Under the pieces are notes generated by a model. It saw only the letters and a program-made list of their open reading frames with translations. It was not told the origin of the DNA and searched no databases. A program made the translations under genes and the position numbers. Source: Phycisphaerales bacterium (GTDB lineage: Bacteria; Planctomycetota; Phycisphaerae; Phycisphaerales; UBA1924). Taken from it: a stretch of 54,028 nt of DNA. The stretch is taken from assembly GCA_019750095.1 (NCBI GenBank), contig JAIEOW010000051.1, positions 1-54,028 of the forward strand, written 5' to 3'. Shown in pieces: positions 1-7,908 of this stretch. The stretch's first letter is position 1. Each line of letters opens with the position of its first letter.

Positions 1-1279
1 CGTCCTCCGACTCCCGATGCGCCAGCCACACCCCCACCACCACCCCGACCACGCAAAAACGCGCCGCATGCGCCCACACCAGCGGCCAGATGCTCGCATA
101 CACCCACGCCGGCATCCAAGGCGCATTCCAAAACCCCTGCCCCGCCACCCCCACCAGCATCCCAGGCACCAGCCCGAGCCCGATGAGCACGCTCGACGCA
201 ATGCCAACCCATGCTCTCTTCTCACCGCTTGCCGACGCACACGCCAGCAGCGCCGCACATCCCACGATCACCCCGACAATCGCGCTGACCAGCACGCTCC
301 GCGCCACCGCCATACCCGCAAACCGCCAGAACTCCTCGATCGACGCGACATGCTTCAACATCACCCCAAACAGCACCAACGGCACCACCACGCTCATCAC
401 CCACACCAACCCCGCCGCCATCTGCACACCCACCCCCACACGCACGTCATGCCCATCCGGCCCCACCTCATCCCTTCGCCCATGATCCCGACCAATCCAC
501 CAATACACCAGCACCCCCCCCACGCCCGCCGCCACCACCAGCGGCATGGCCCGAATCCACACCCCCCGAATGTCCGGTGAAAGACTCAGCACCGTCCACA
601 GATCAATCGCATACGTCCGCACCTGCGCCAAATGCAGCGGAATCGCCGACCCGAGCATGATCAGCCCGACCACGACCACCGCCCCCAGCACCCCTTTTCG
701 CAAGAGCGCAAGCACCACCCAGCCACGACGCCAGATCGACGCCGGCTCCATCTCCAGCGCATCAATCAACACCGTCGGCACACGCCGAGCGGCCAATCCG
801 ATGACCAGCGCCGCAATCGGCCACGCCCACAGCGCCATGCCGATCACCGCCAAACCCTTATTCACTCCAATGCTCACACTCGGCGGAGCCCGCCCCAGTG
901 CATCCCCCACCCACGTCCCCGGCCCGCGAAGCAAACCCCACCCCGCATACACCAAATACGTCGGCATCAGCAGCGGCACCAGCACCGCCACCACCAGCAC
1001 CGGCACATTCCTCCTGAGCATCCATCCCGCCGGCAACCCAAGCCCCGCGGCAAGCACGCTGATCACACTTACCCAAAGCACCGTCCGAACCACACTCCCC
1101 ACTTCAAGTGCCCTCGCCCCGCCAGCACCGCCACCGGCGCCCGAAAAAGCCCAAGACTGCCCAGACTCTGGCACGACCTGCTGAATGACCCCCACGAAAT
1201 GGGGAGTCGCAATGCCTAGAGCGATCAATACATACGCCACACGTGCGGCGCGGAGGGTCATTTGTGAGAGAGCATTCAT
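1..1279 (-). CDS. ABC transporter permease, binding-protein-dependent type (3' end beyond window)
   Basis: From the ATG at 1279 this minus-strand frame stays open for 426 codons to the left edge, so the gene is truncated. The protein is almost entirely hydrophobic, with about ten membrane segments separated by short Arg-containing loops. After the fourth or fifth segment a cytoplasmic loop reading ALEMEPASIWRRGW, then LLRKGVLG, resembles the EAA loop by which importer permeases contact their ATPase. Overall size and spacing fit the fused two-unit permeases of the iron(III)/thiamine (FbpB/ThiP) type. Partner ATPase and binding-protein genes would lie beyond the edge. The transported substrate cannot be read. 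Permease identity is inferred from topology and one weak motif. The gene is divergent from the M24 peptidase, 110 bp apart. Confidence 0.6.
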   Translation of the reverse strand, partial: MNALSQMTLRAARVAYVLIALGIATPHFVGVIQQVVPESGQSWAFSGAGGGAGGARALEVGSVVRTVLWVSVISVLAAGLGLPAGWMLRRNVPVLVVAVLVPLLMPTYLVYAGWGLLRGPGTWVGDALGRAPPSVSIGVNKGLAVIGMALWAWPIAALVIGLAARRVPTVLIDALEMEPASIWRRGWVVLALLRKGVLGAVVVVGLIMLGSAIPLHLAQVRTYAIDLWTVLSLSPDIRGVWIRAMPLVVAAGVGGVLVYWWIGRDHGRRDEVGPDGHDVRVGVGVQMAAGLVWVMSVVVPLVLFGVMLKHVASIEEFWRFAGMAVARSVLVSAIVGVIVGCAALLACASASGEKRAWVGIASSVLIGLGLVPGMLVGVAGQGFWNAPWMPAWVYASIWPLVWAHAARFCVVGVVVGVWLAHRESED

Positions 1280-1389
1280 CACGAGGGGTCGCCGGGCGAG
1301 TGTACCGAAATGATGCCGCGTGGATGCCCGGCAAGAGGTTCGGAGCGATTGTGCGCGATCGTGGGGGGAAGTCGGTATGATCCTCACCC

Positions 1390-2589
1390 ATGACCAGCCC
1401 GGCCGCTGCTCAGACCAAATCCCCGAACCGTCCGACCAGCGCCAAAAACGGCAAGGCCGAGAGTGGTCCTCCGCACGCGCACCGCTTGCAGCGGCTCGCC
1501 CGCATCGTTGCGGACATGGACATCGCCACGTTCCTCGTGACGAATCCCAAAGACGTTGGCTATCTCACGGGATTCCTGGGCGGCGACAGCTATCTGATTG
1601 TTCAGGCCGCCAGCCACAAAGCCCCCAAGCCAGTCGTCGTCAGTGATTTTCGATACAAGGAAGAACTCGAGCACATCCAGAGCATCGCCGACGTGCACAT
1701 CCGCACCGGCCCGATGATGGACGCTCTGGGTCAGCTCCTTGTTTCCGGGGGTGGCCAGGGTGAGAGCGCGGGCAAGATCGGGATTCAAGCCGAGCACATG
1801 ACCATCGCCGAGCGGGCGAGCATTGCCCGCAAGCTGGGGGCGGGCGGCGGAAAGCGGCTGTCGGACACCATGGGCGTTGTCCCCCGACTTCGGGTGATCA
1901 AGGACGATCTGGAGATCGGGCTGATCAAGAAAGCCGCGAAGATCCAGCAGGACGCGCTCATGGCGGTGCTGCCCACGATCAAGCCAGGACAGACCGAATC
2001 CGAAGTGGCCGCGGCGATCGAGTCGGAGATGAAGCGTCGCGGGTCGAGCGAGCCGGGCTTTCAAACCATCGTTGCGGCGGGCGCGAACGGCAGTTTGCCG
2101 CACTATCGCCCACAGCAGAAGAAGCTCGCGGCGGGCAAGCCGCTGCTGATCGACTGGGGCGCGGTCTATCAGGGCTATCACTCGGACATGACGCGGACAT
2201 TCTCGCTGGGCAAATGGCCCGCGAAGGTCGCGGAGATTTTCCAGATCGCGCTGGACGCCCAGATGAAGTCCGCCGCCGCTCTGGCTCCGGGCAAGTCCAC
2301 CAAGGAAATCGATGGCATCGCCCGCGATCACATCGCCAAGGCGGGGTATGCCGATTTTTTCGGGCACGGGCTCGGGCACGGGCTCGGGCTCAACGGGCAC
2401 GAAGAGCCGCGGCTGACCAACATGCTCGCCCCCACTCGCCTGGAACCCGGCATGGTCGTCACGATCGAGCCGGGCATCTACCTCCCCGGCGTGGGCGGCG
2501 TGCGGATCGAAGATGATTACGTGATCACCGACACGGGTGCCGAGTGCCTGTGCTCGATGAAGAAGGATCTGGAGTGGTGCACGTTGTAA
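1390..2589 (+). CDS. M24-family metallopeptidase, Xaa-Pro aminopeptidase type
   Basis: 399-residue cytoplasmic peptidase expected to remove N-terminal residues preceding proline using a two-metal centre. The first 30 residues are a polar Ser/Lys-rich leader, followed by the creatinase-like N domain (about 35-165) and the pita-bread catalytic domain. Metal ligands are visible: two Asp in LLIDWGAVYQGYHSDMTRTF, a His in GHGLGHGLGLNGHEE, a Glu in VTIEPGIY and a final Glu in VRIEDDYV. The start is the ATG at 1390; I see no strong Shine-Dalgarno. It is first in a row with accB and accC on the same strand. An M24 peptidase upstream of accBC is a common arrangement in bacteria, often with efp between them; efp is absent here. 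Confidence 0.88.
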   Translation: MTSPAAAQTKSPNRPTSAKNGKAESGPPHAHRLQRLARIVADMDIATFLVTNPKDVGYLTGFLGGDSYLIVQAASHKAPKPVVVSDFRYKEELEHIQSIADVHIRTGPMMDALGQLLVSGGGQGESAGKIGIQAEHMTIAERASIARKLGAGGGKRLSDTMGVVPRLRVIKDDLEIGLIKKAAKIQQDALMAVLPTIKPGQTESEVAAAIESEMKRRGSSEPGFQTIVAAGANGSLPHYRPQQKKLAAGKPLLIDWGAVYQGYHSDMTRTFSLGKWPAKVAEIFQIALDAQMKSAAALAPGKSTKEIDGIARDHIAKAGYADFFGHGLGHGLGLNGHEEPRLTNMLAPTRLEPGMVVTIEPGIYLPGVGGVRIEDDYVITDTGAECLCSMKKDLEWCTL

Positions 2590-2592
2590 AGA

Positions 2593-2620
2593 GAGGCACT
2601 GGGCACTAGGCACTGGGCAC
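2593..2620. repeat. Heptamer array H1 (4 units, KRGGCAC type)
   Basis: Four consecutive 7-bp units, GAGGCAC, TGGGCAC, TAGGCAC and TGGGCAC, start 3 bp after the M24 peptidase stop codon and lie 48 bp before accB. Only one array is visible here, without an inverted partner. It belongs with the period-7 arrays at 3174, 3634, 19134 and 46041, which share the period but not the unit sequence. Confidence 0.8.
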
Positions 2621-2667
2621 TAGAGATGCCAAATGTGAGTGGTTGCTGGTGGTGGTGAAGGACGAAC

Positions 2668-3168
2668 ATGATCGACATTCGCAAGCTCAAAGAACTCGTG
2701 CGGCTGATGGTTGAGAACGACCTTTCCGAGCTGGACCTTCAGGACCAGCAGGAGACCGTCACGATCAAGCGCGGCGCCACCGCGGTCCCCGTCGCTCGGG
2801 TCGGTTCCGCCGCCGGCGCGATCGCGGGTGAGGTCGGCGCCGACGATGGCAAGCCCGAAGTCGAAGCCCCGGTCACCGCAGCCGCGGGCTCCGCGTCAGC
2901 ACCGGCAGCGCCGGCAAGCACGGCGGGTCTGATCCCGATCGTGAGCCCAATGGTCGGCACGGCATACCTCACCCCCAACCCGGACTCCCCTTCGTTCGTA
3001 CAGGTCGGCGCATCGATCGGGCCAGAGAGCACCGTCTGCCTCATCGAGGCCATGAAGGTCTTCAGCGAGATCAAGGCGGAGACTTCCGGCGTGATCGAGC
3101 GTGTGCTGGTGACCAATGGGCAAGCTGTGCAGTATGGACAGCAGTTGTTTCTGGTGCGGCCGGTGTGA
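2668..3168 (+). CDS. accB: Biotin carboxyl carrier protein of acetyl-CoA carboxylase
   Basis: 166-residue carrier subunit of acetyl-CoA carboxylase. It holds biotin and shuttles CO2 from biotin carboxylase to carboxyltransferase in the first step of fatty-acid synthesis. The N-terminal region (MIDIRKLKELVRLMVENDLS) is typical of AccB. A flexible Ala/Pro-rich linker covers about residues 40-95, and the lipoyl/biotinyl domain follows. The biotinylation site is the Lys in EAMKVFSEI, residue 130. An AAGGA Shine-Dalgarno lies about 7 bp before the ATG at 2668. accC lies downstream on the same strand, but the usual tight accB-accC spacing is broken by a 505-bp segment carrying a four-helix-bundle gene between heptamer arrays. 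Confidence 0.95.
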   Translation: MIDIRKLKELVRLMVENDLSELDLQDQQETVTIKRGATAVPVARVGSAAGAIAGEVGADDGKPEVEAPVTAAAGSASAPAAPASTAGLIPIVSPMVGTAYLTPNPDSPSFVQVGASIGPESTVCLIEAMKVFSEIKAETSGVIERVLVTNGQAVQYGQQLFLVRPV

Positions 3169-3173
3169 CTCCT

Positions 3174-3222
3174 GATGGCATGAGGCATGAGGCATGAGGC
3201 AAGAGGCATCAGGCAAGAGGGA
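3174..3222. repeat. Heptamer array H2 (7 units, TGAGGCA/AGAGGCA type)
   Basis: Seven consecutive 7-bp units: GATGGCA, TGAGGCA three times, AGAGGCA, TCAGGCA and AGAGGGA. The array begins 6 bp after the accB stop. Its last units contain GCAAGAG, the exact reverse complement of the unit in the array at 3634-3661, so the two arrays face each other across the four-helix-bundle gene. Confidence 0.85.
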
Positions 3223-3240
3223 AAGGCATTCGGGTGCGCG

Positions 3241-3624
3241 ATGGCCGGAGCAATCTCGTCCTATCAGGACCTTGTGGCATGGCAAAAGGCCTACGCAGTC
3301 GGCTGTCAGGTATATCGCGTGACGATGACATTCCCCCGCCACGAGCTCTTTGGCCTCACCAGTCAGGTACGTCGCGCGGCGACCTCGGTCGCACTGAACA
3401 TCGCTGAGGGCTACGGTCGCGGATCTGGCCCGGATTACCTGCGTTTCTTGCGACAGGCCCGGGGATCGCAGTTTGAACTCGACACAGCACTCATGTTTGC
3501 GACCGACTTTGGATACTTGGCGTTGGAGCTCCACCAAAGCCTCAGAAGTCAGCTCCAAGAGTCCGAGCGTGTCCTCGCTGGCCTGATCCGGAGCATCGAA
3601 GCATCTATTCGAACAAACGACTGA
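3241..3624 (+). CDS. Four-helix-bundle protein (S23/Avd-like, TIGR02436 type)
   Basis: 127-residue protein of the small four-helix-bundle family related to the 23S rRNA intervening-sequence protein and to the Avd accessory protein of diversity-generating retroelements. Family hallmarks are visible: SYQDLVAWQKAY near the N terminus, then FPRHELFGLTSQVRRAATSV, NIAEGYGRG and a Glu/Leu-rich C-terminal helix. The start is set at the ATG at 3241, because an upstream in-frame ATG (3187) would begin inside the heptamer repeats and add only repeat-encoded residues. The biochemical role of stand-alone members is not established; nucleic-acid binding is the usual suggestion. It is bracketed by inverted heptamer arrays and interrupts accB-accC. 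No reverse transcriptase is nearby, so this is not a complete retroelement. Confidence 0.88.
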   Translation: MAGAISSYQDLVAWQKAYAVGCQVYRVTMTFPRHELFGLTSQVRRAATSVALNIAEGYGRGSGPDYLRFLRQARGSQFELDTALMFATDFGYLALELHQSLRSQLQESERVLAGLIRSIEASIRTND

Positions 3625-3633
3625 TTTCCGTCT

Positions 3634-3661
3634 CTCTTGCCCCTTGCCTCTTGCCTCTTGC
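3634..3661. repeat. Heptamer array H3 (4 units, CTCTTGC type)
   Basis: Units CTCTTGC, CCCTTGC, CTCTTGC and CTCTTGC, followed by a decayed CTTCCCC, end 5-12 bp before the accC ATG. The array is the inverted partner of the one at 3174-3222. It occupies the place where the accC ribosome binding site should be, and no clear Shine-Dalgarno is left. Confidence 0.85.
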
Positions 3662-3673
3662 CTTCCCCTCCCC

Positions 3674-5017
3674 ATGTTCAAACGCATCCTCATCGCCAAT
3701 CGTGGAGAGATCGCCCTTCGTGTGATTCGCGCCTGTCGCGAGCTGGGGATCGCGCCGGTCTGCGTGTATTCCACTGCGGACAAGGACGCTCCGTATCTGC
3801 GCCTCGCCGACGAGGCGATCTGCATCGGGCCGGGGCCGGCGAAGGAGAGTTATCTCAACATCGCCCGCATCATCGCCGCGGCTGAGGTCGCGGGCGTCGA
3901 TGCGATCCATCCCGGATACGGCTTTCTCTCCGAGCGATCCGAGTTTGCCCAAGTGTGCAAAGACTGCAAGATCGAGTTCATCGGGCCTTCGCCCGAGGCG
4001 ATGGCGAAGCTCGGCGACAAGGTCGCGTGCAAGAACGCCGCCAAAGAAGCGGGCGTGCCGATCTTTCCCGGGTCGCCGGGCGCGATCGAGGACCCTGACG
4101 AAGCCGCGAAGATCGCCGCAAAGGTCGGGTATCCGGTCATCATCAAGGCCTCGGCGGGCGGCGGCGGACGCGGGATGCGCATCTGCCGCGATGAGGCCCA
4201 GCTTCGTGCCAACCTGAAAGCCGCCAGCACCGAGGCCCAGGCCGCCTTCGGCAACGGTGCCGTCTTCATCGAGAAGTTCCTCGAGCACGCCCGCCACGTC
4301 GAGGTCCAGTGCATGGGCGACAAGCACGGCGGGGGCATCCACCTCTTCGAGCGCGATTGCTCCATGCAGCGCCGCCACCAGAAGGTGATCGAAGAATCGC
4401 CCGGCCCGGGCATCGATCCAAAGAAGAAGGAAGCCGTCTGCGAAGCCGCGGCTCGGCTGATCCGCTCCGCCGGATACAGCGGGGCGGCAACGGTCGAGTT
4501 CCTCATGGACAAAGACCAGAACTTCTACATGCTGGAAGTGAACACCCGCATCCAGGTCGAGCATCCCGTCACCGAACTGGTGACCGGCGTCGATCTGGTG
4601 CAGGAAATGATCCGCGTGTCGGCGGGTGCGAAGCTCAGCGTCAAGCAGGAGCAGATCAAGCAGACCGGGCACGCCATCGAGTGTCGAATCAACGCAGAGG
4701 ACCCGGACAAGAACTTCATGCCAAGCCCGGGTCAGATCAAGCGCTACGAGCCACCGGGCGGCCCGGGCGTTCGTCTGGATTCGCACGCGGTGACCAACTA
4801 CACCGTGCCGACGAACTACGACAGCATGATCGGCAAGCTGCTCGTCCACGCCCCGACGCGCCAGGAAGCGCTCACCCGCATGGAGCGGGCACTCCGCGAG
4901 TACATCATCGAGCCCATCAAGACGACGATCCCGCTGCAACTGCGCTTGATGAGCGACCCGGGGTTCGTCAAGGGCGGGGTGGACATTCACTATCTGGAAC
5001 GGCTGCTGAAGGGCTGA
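3674..5017 (+). CDS. accC: Biotin carboxylase, acetyl-CoA carboxylase subunit
   Basis: 447-residue ATP-grasp enzyme that carboxylates the biotin of AccB using ATP and bicarbonate. The N-terminal pre-ATP-grasp domain begins FKRILIANRGEIALRVIRAC. The glycine-rich ATP loop is KASAGGGGRGMR, followed by RHVEVQ, FERDCSMQRRHQKVIEESP and the catalytic-face segment EVNTRIQVEHPVTE. The C-terminal domain ends DIHYLERLLKG. Length is normal for AccC. The start is the ATG at 3674; an in-frame ATG at 3644 would translate heptamer repeat sequence and is rejected. No good Shine-Dalgarno remains because the repeat abuts the start codon. It is followed by a strong hairpin before the convergent PEP-CTERM gene. 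Confidence 0.96.
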   Translation: MFKRILIANRGEIALRVIRACRELGIAPVCVYSTADKDAPYLRLADEAICIGPGPAKESYLNIARIIAAAEVAGVDAIHPGYGFLSERSEFAQVCKDCKIEFIGPSPEAMAKLGDKVACKNAAKEAGVPIFPGSPGAIEDPDEAAKIAAKVGYPVIIKASAGGGGRGMRICRDEAQLRANLKAASTEAQAAFGNGAVFIEKFLEHARHVEVQCMGDKHGGGIHLFERDCSMQRRHQKVIEESPGPGIDPKKKEAVCEAAARLIRSAGYSGAATVEFLMDKDQNFYMLEVNTRIQVEHPVTELVTGVDLVQEMIRVSAGAKLSVKQEQIKQTGHAIECRINAEDPDKNFMPSPGQIKRYEPPGGPGVRLDSHAVTNYTVPTNYDSMIGKLLVHAPTRQEALTRMERALREYIIEPIKTTIPLQLRLMSDPGFVKGGVDIHYLERLLKG

Positions 5018-5054
5018 AGCGCCGGCCGCGGATGATCCTGTGCATCAATGACAA

Positions 5055-5085
5055 GCCCCTGTCATCACGACGTGATGACAGGGGC
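5055..5085. terminator. Bidirectional terminator-like hairpin
   Basis: A perfect 14-bp inverted repeat (GCCCCTGTCATCAC and its complement) with a 3-nt loop GAC lies between the convergent accC and PEP-CTERM genes. No T-run follows on either strand. Position and stem strength support a terminator. Confidence 0.65.
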
Positions 5086-5122
5086 GTTGATGGATCAACT
5101 GAGATCGTGCAGATCGAAGAGA

Positions 5123-5758
5123 TCAGCGACGACGACGAGCGGCGAGCAGGCCACCGAGGCCCAGCAGCGCGGCCGAGCTTGGAGCCGGGATGAACTCGGC
5201 GCCGGTCAGCGTGATCTCGTAGTTGCCGGAGCTGGGGCCGGTGACGAGCTGGAACCACGACAGGACCGGGCCAGCATTCTGCGGCGACTGCACGCCCGTG
5301 AACACGTTCGCATCGAACACGGCCTCGCTCAGCAGCGAGGGAACGGCGACCGAGAACGGCTGATACGCGAAGCCGCCGATGGCGAGCAGATAGTCGCCAG
5401 CCGGGAGACCGGCGTACTGAGCCGCGCCGACGGGCAGCAACGACTCGAAGTTTGAGCCCGAGATGTCATCGTTCTTGGCGATGCCCGTGCCGTCGAGGTT
5501 GAACAGGTACAGGGTCGTGTCGCCCTGGATGCCCGTGGCGGCAGCGCTGAACGCGGCCGGGTTGCTGATGCGGATGCGGAACATGTCCGCGTCGCCAGCG
5601 GTCACCGAACCGGTGATCCCAGTGAGGGCGCCGGCGCCGGTGACGCTCTGGGCGGTGCCCGGGAGCTCACCTGCATCGGGGACTTCGGCGTAGATCGACG
5701 CCGAGGCGGTGCCGGCAATGGCCAGCAGGCCAAACAAAGCGATAGCAGCAGTACGCAT
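5123..5758 (-). CDS. Secreted PEP-CTERM-like anchored protein
   Basis: 211-residue exported protein. It has a short N-terminal signal peptide (MRTAAIALFGLLAIAGTASA, then SIYAEVPDAG). The Gly/Ala-rich central region contains a PPC-like beta-domain pattern: SVTAGDADMFRIRISN, DTTLYLFNLDG and LPAGDYLLAIGG. The C terminus is PAPSSAALLGLGGLLAARRRR-like, a short Pro-x-Pro motif, a hydrophobic helix and an Arg cluster. This is the PEP-CTERM sorting signal processed by exosortases. The function of the mature domain is unknown; it may be a surface or exopolysaccharide-associated protein. A Shine-Dalgarno-like GAGGAGA precedes the ATG at 5758. Confidence 0.8.
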   Translation of the reverse strand: MRTAAIALFGLLAIAGTASASIYAEVPDAGELPGTAQSVTGAGALTGITGSVTAGDADMFRIRISNPAAFSAAATGIQGDTTLYLFNLDGTGIAKNDDISGSNFESLLPVGAAQYAGLPAGDYLLAIGGFAYQPFSVAVPSLLSEAVFDANVFTGVQSPQNAGPVLSWFQLVTGPSSGNYEITLTGAEFIPAPSSAALLGLGGLLAARRRR

Positions 5759-5837
5759 CTCTTCTCTCTCCTCTGTGCGCCTTATTCAGGCGCGGTTGTG
5801 CGAACAAGCGGCACTCTCTAGAGTGAACGCTTTGTGA

Positions 5838-5865
5838 AGAATACCCCGAATCAAGGCCCATGCAA
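5838..5865 (-). promoter_or_regulatory. Possible sigma-70-type promoter for the PEP-CTERM gene
   Basis: Reading the minus strand, TTGCAT (5865-5860) is followed after 16 bp by TATTCT (5843-5838), about 80 bp upstream of the ATG at 5758. The -35 match is poor and the -10 match fair. This is a suggestion only. Confidence 0.25.
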
Positions 5866-6047
5866 GCCCTAGTCTGAGCAATGCTCCAGAAAAACGCCTG
5901 AGGTACTCCGATATTCCGGAAAACCCCGTAGCTCAGTGTGAATCGCTGGGGCAAAGCACTTTGGAGCACTGGCCGAGGTCTGCCGCCACGGGCTGATTCA
6001 GGCAGAAAGCACCGAACGCGTTCCGAAAATTACTGCTGTCGGCGTGA

Positions 6048-7715
6048 TCAGAACTTCTTGCGCAGGCGAGCGCTGGGGACGTTGAGCTGGTCGCGGTACT
6101 TGGCGACGGTTCGGCGGGCGATCTCGATGCCGCGTTTGCTCAGCTCGTCGGCGAGCGCGTCATCGGACAAGGGGCTGGCCTTGTCCTCGGCGTCGATGAT
6201 GTCCTTCAACGCGGCTTTGACGGCGTCCCACGAGACATTCTCGCCACTCTCGGTTTGCGTGCCCCCGGAGAAGAAGCCACGCAGGGGCACCACGCCGCGC
6301 GGGGTGAGCAGGTGCTTGTCGCTCACGGCCCGGCTGACGGTGGCGACGTGGATCCCGAGTTGCTCGGCGACCTGGGTCATGGGCAGGGGTTTGAGCGCCT
6401 GCGGGCCGTAATCGAAGTACTCGCGCTGCGCGTCGACCACGACGTTGATCACCCGCAGGAGCGTTCGCCGACGCTGCTCGACGGCGTCGATCAGCCACGC
6501 GGCGTTGGAGAGGTTCTTGCGGATGAACTCTTTGGTCGCCTTGGGCGATTCTTTCTCGCGCGCGAGCTTGGCGTATTCCTGATTGATCCGCAGGTTGGGC
6601 AAGCGCGTGTCATTCAGATACGCGATGTAGCGATCCTGGTCGGCGTCGTGCTCGACGATCGCGTCGGGAACGATCATCCCCGGCGCATCGTTCACGAGTT
6701 GTCGGCCCGGCGACAATGTCAGAAGCTTCATCCGCTCCATCGCCTGCTTGACCTGCGTCATGCTCAGCCCGGTCTTTTCCACGATCCGCGGCAGGCGGTT
6801 CTGGGCGAGGTCTTCGAGATGATCGGCGATGAGCTGCCGCACGATCGCCCACTGCTCGCGCTCGCTTATGGGTGAGAGATCGGTGAGCGCATCGGCCTGG
6901 ATCAGCAGGCACTCACGCGTGTCTCGCGCGCCGACGCCCGGCGGTTCGAGCAGGATCTGCACGGCTTGCAGGGCCTTGTGCATCAGCTCCAGCGTGGGGC
7001 GCGGCTGAGCGTCGGTCGCGGGGGGGAGGCGATCGATGATCGTCTCCAGCGGGGTGCGCAGATAGCCATCGTCTTCGATGTAGCCGATGATCGCCGCCCC
7101 GGGCTCGCGGAGTGCGTCCTCGACATCGGCGAGGCCCCACTGCTCCTGCAACTGCTGGACGAGCGATTCCGGCCGGGCGGCGGTGTTGGCCATCGCCTGA
7201 CTCTTGGCGTCGGGTTCGCCGTCAAGACGGGTAGACATGCCGCGTTCGAGCAGGTCGTAATCGGTGCCCTTCTCCTCGGGCCCAGCTTCGGTGTATTCGT
7301 TGGCGCGAACTTCGGGATGATCTTGCTCAAAGCTGTCCAGCCGATCGAAGTCGTCGGTGCCGTGCGCTTCGTCGACGGCCAGCTCGCGCTCGTCCTCGCT
7401 GCGGGCTTCGCTGGAAGTCTCGGCGTCGCTCGAGGCGCCGAGCTCGGCGTTGGGATCATCGTCGCCATCGATGTCGGGACCATCGAGATCATCCGACGAA
7501 TCGCCAGACTCATCGGAAGTCGTGGAGAGTCCGTCGGCGTCCTGATCCGGAGAGAGGTCGTCGATCTCCAGCGTGACGTTGGATTCCAGCTCCTGGGCGA
7601 TGCGCTCCTCAAGCTGCATGAGGGGCATCTGCAGGATTTCCATCGACTGGATCATCCGCGGCGCCAGCTTCATCTGCTGGCTGAGCTTCATGTGCTGTGA
7701 GGCGTCGAAGCGCAT
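6048..7715 (-). CDS. rpoN: RNA polymerase sigma-54 factor
   Basis: 555-residue alternative sigma factor that directs RNA polymerase to -24/-12 promoters and needs AAA+ activators. Region I is Gln/Leu-rich at the start (KLSQQMKLAPRMIQSMEILQ). It is followed by a long strongly acidic stretch (about residues 50-160), longer than in most RpoN proteins. The core-binding domain follows, then a HTH (MTQVAEQLGIHVATVSRAVS), and the C terminus carries the RpoN box ARRTVAKYRDQL. The start ATG at 7715 gives the expected MRFDASQHMKLSQQ N terminus. It lies downstream of recR on the same strand with a 193-bp gap. No sigma-54 activator is seen in the window. Confidence 0.95.
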   Translation of the reverse strand: MRFDASQHMKLSQQMKLAPRMIQSMEILQMPLMQLEERIAQELESNVTLEIDDLSPDQDADGLSTTSDESGDSSDDLDGPDIDGDDDPNAELGASSDAETSSEARSEDERELAVDEAHGTDDFDRLDSFEQDHPEVRANEYTEAGPEEKGTDYDLLERGMSTRLDGEPDAKSQAMANTAARPESLVQQLQEQWGLADVEDALREPGAAIIGYIEDDGYLRTPLETIIDRLPPATDAQPRPTLELMHKALQAVQILLEPPGVGARDTRECLLIQADALTDLSPISEREQWAIVRQLIADHLEDLAQNRLPRIVEKTGLSMTQVKQAMERMKLLTLSPGRQLVNDAPGMIVPDAIVEHDADQDRYIAYLNDTRLPNLRINQEYAKLAREKESPKATKEFIRKNLSNAAWLIDAVEQRRRTLLRVINVVVDAQREYFDYGPQALKPLPMTQVAEQLGIHVATVSRAVSDKHLLTPRGVVPLRGFFSGGTQTESGENVSWDAVKAALKDIIDAEDKASPLSDDALADELSKRGIEIARRTVAKYRDQLNVPSARLRKKF

Positions 7716-7804
7716 GGGAATGGGTCCAATCCAGACGGCTCGCCCAGGCCCGTCTCACGGGCTCCGGTACGAGACGTCGAATTGTCGGCATAGCAAGGCC
7801 CGAT

Positions 7805-7853
7805 GCCAAGCGAGTTTGGCCCGACTTTTGCTAGATGGTCGAAATCGCTTGGC
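7805..7853. repeat. 9-bp inverted repeat in the recR-rpoN gap
   Basis: GCCAAGCGA (7805-7813) and its exact complement TCGCTTGGC (7845-7853) are separated by 31 bp, 90-140 bp upstream of the rpoN start. It could be a leader hairpin, a weak terminator of recR, or an operator. There is no T-run. Confidence 0.4.
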
Positions 7854-7908
7854 TCGCCATTGACCCGGATTGGGCAGTTATCCCCCGAAGTGCCGTCGCG
7901 GGACGGAG

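Larger units (their letters stand above)
3174..3668 (+). mobile_element. Heptamer-bounded four-helix-bundle gene cassette inserted between accB and accC
   Basis: The whole interval between the accB stop (3168) and the accC start (3674) is filled by three parts: a heptamer array (3174-3222), a small four-helix-bundle gene (3241-3624), and a second array (3634-3661) whose unit CTCTTGC is the reverse complement of the GCAAGAG units in the first. This gives a composite structure with inverted ends. No transposase, target-site duplication or integrase is visible. Calling it mobile is an inference from its position inside an otherwise conserved operon and from the related inverted arrays elsewhere in the window. 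It could also be a resident accessory locus. Confidence 0.45.

Noticed and set aside
17..1219. Plus-strand Pro/His-rich ORFs at the left edge
   Set aside because: They are antisense to a well-formed membrane protein frame and have biased low-complexity composition.
2360..2405. Tandem GGGCTCGGGCAC-like repeat in the M24 gene
   Set aside because: It encodes the conserved GHGLGHGLGL metal-site segment of the family, so it is explained by protein sequence.
1384..2613. Long minus-strand ORF over the M24 peptidase
   Set aside because: It mirrors codon bias of the M24 gene, which carries clear family motifs on the plus strand.
3187..3240. Upstream start for the four-helix-bundle gene
   Set aside because: It would translate heptamer repeats; homologous sequence begins after the ATG at 3241.
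3174..3668. Complete diversity-generating retroelement
   Set aside because: Avd-like protein only; there is no reverse transcriptase, template repeat or variable repeat.
5930..6010. tRNA-like GTAGCTCAGT motif
   Set aside because: It resembles a D-arm, but no matching acceptor stem, anticodon arm or T-loop (GGTTCGA) follows.
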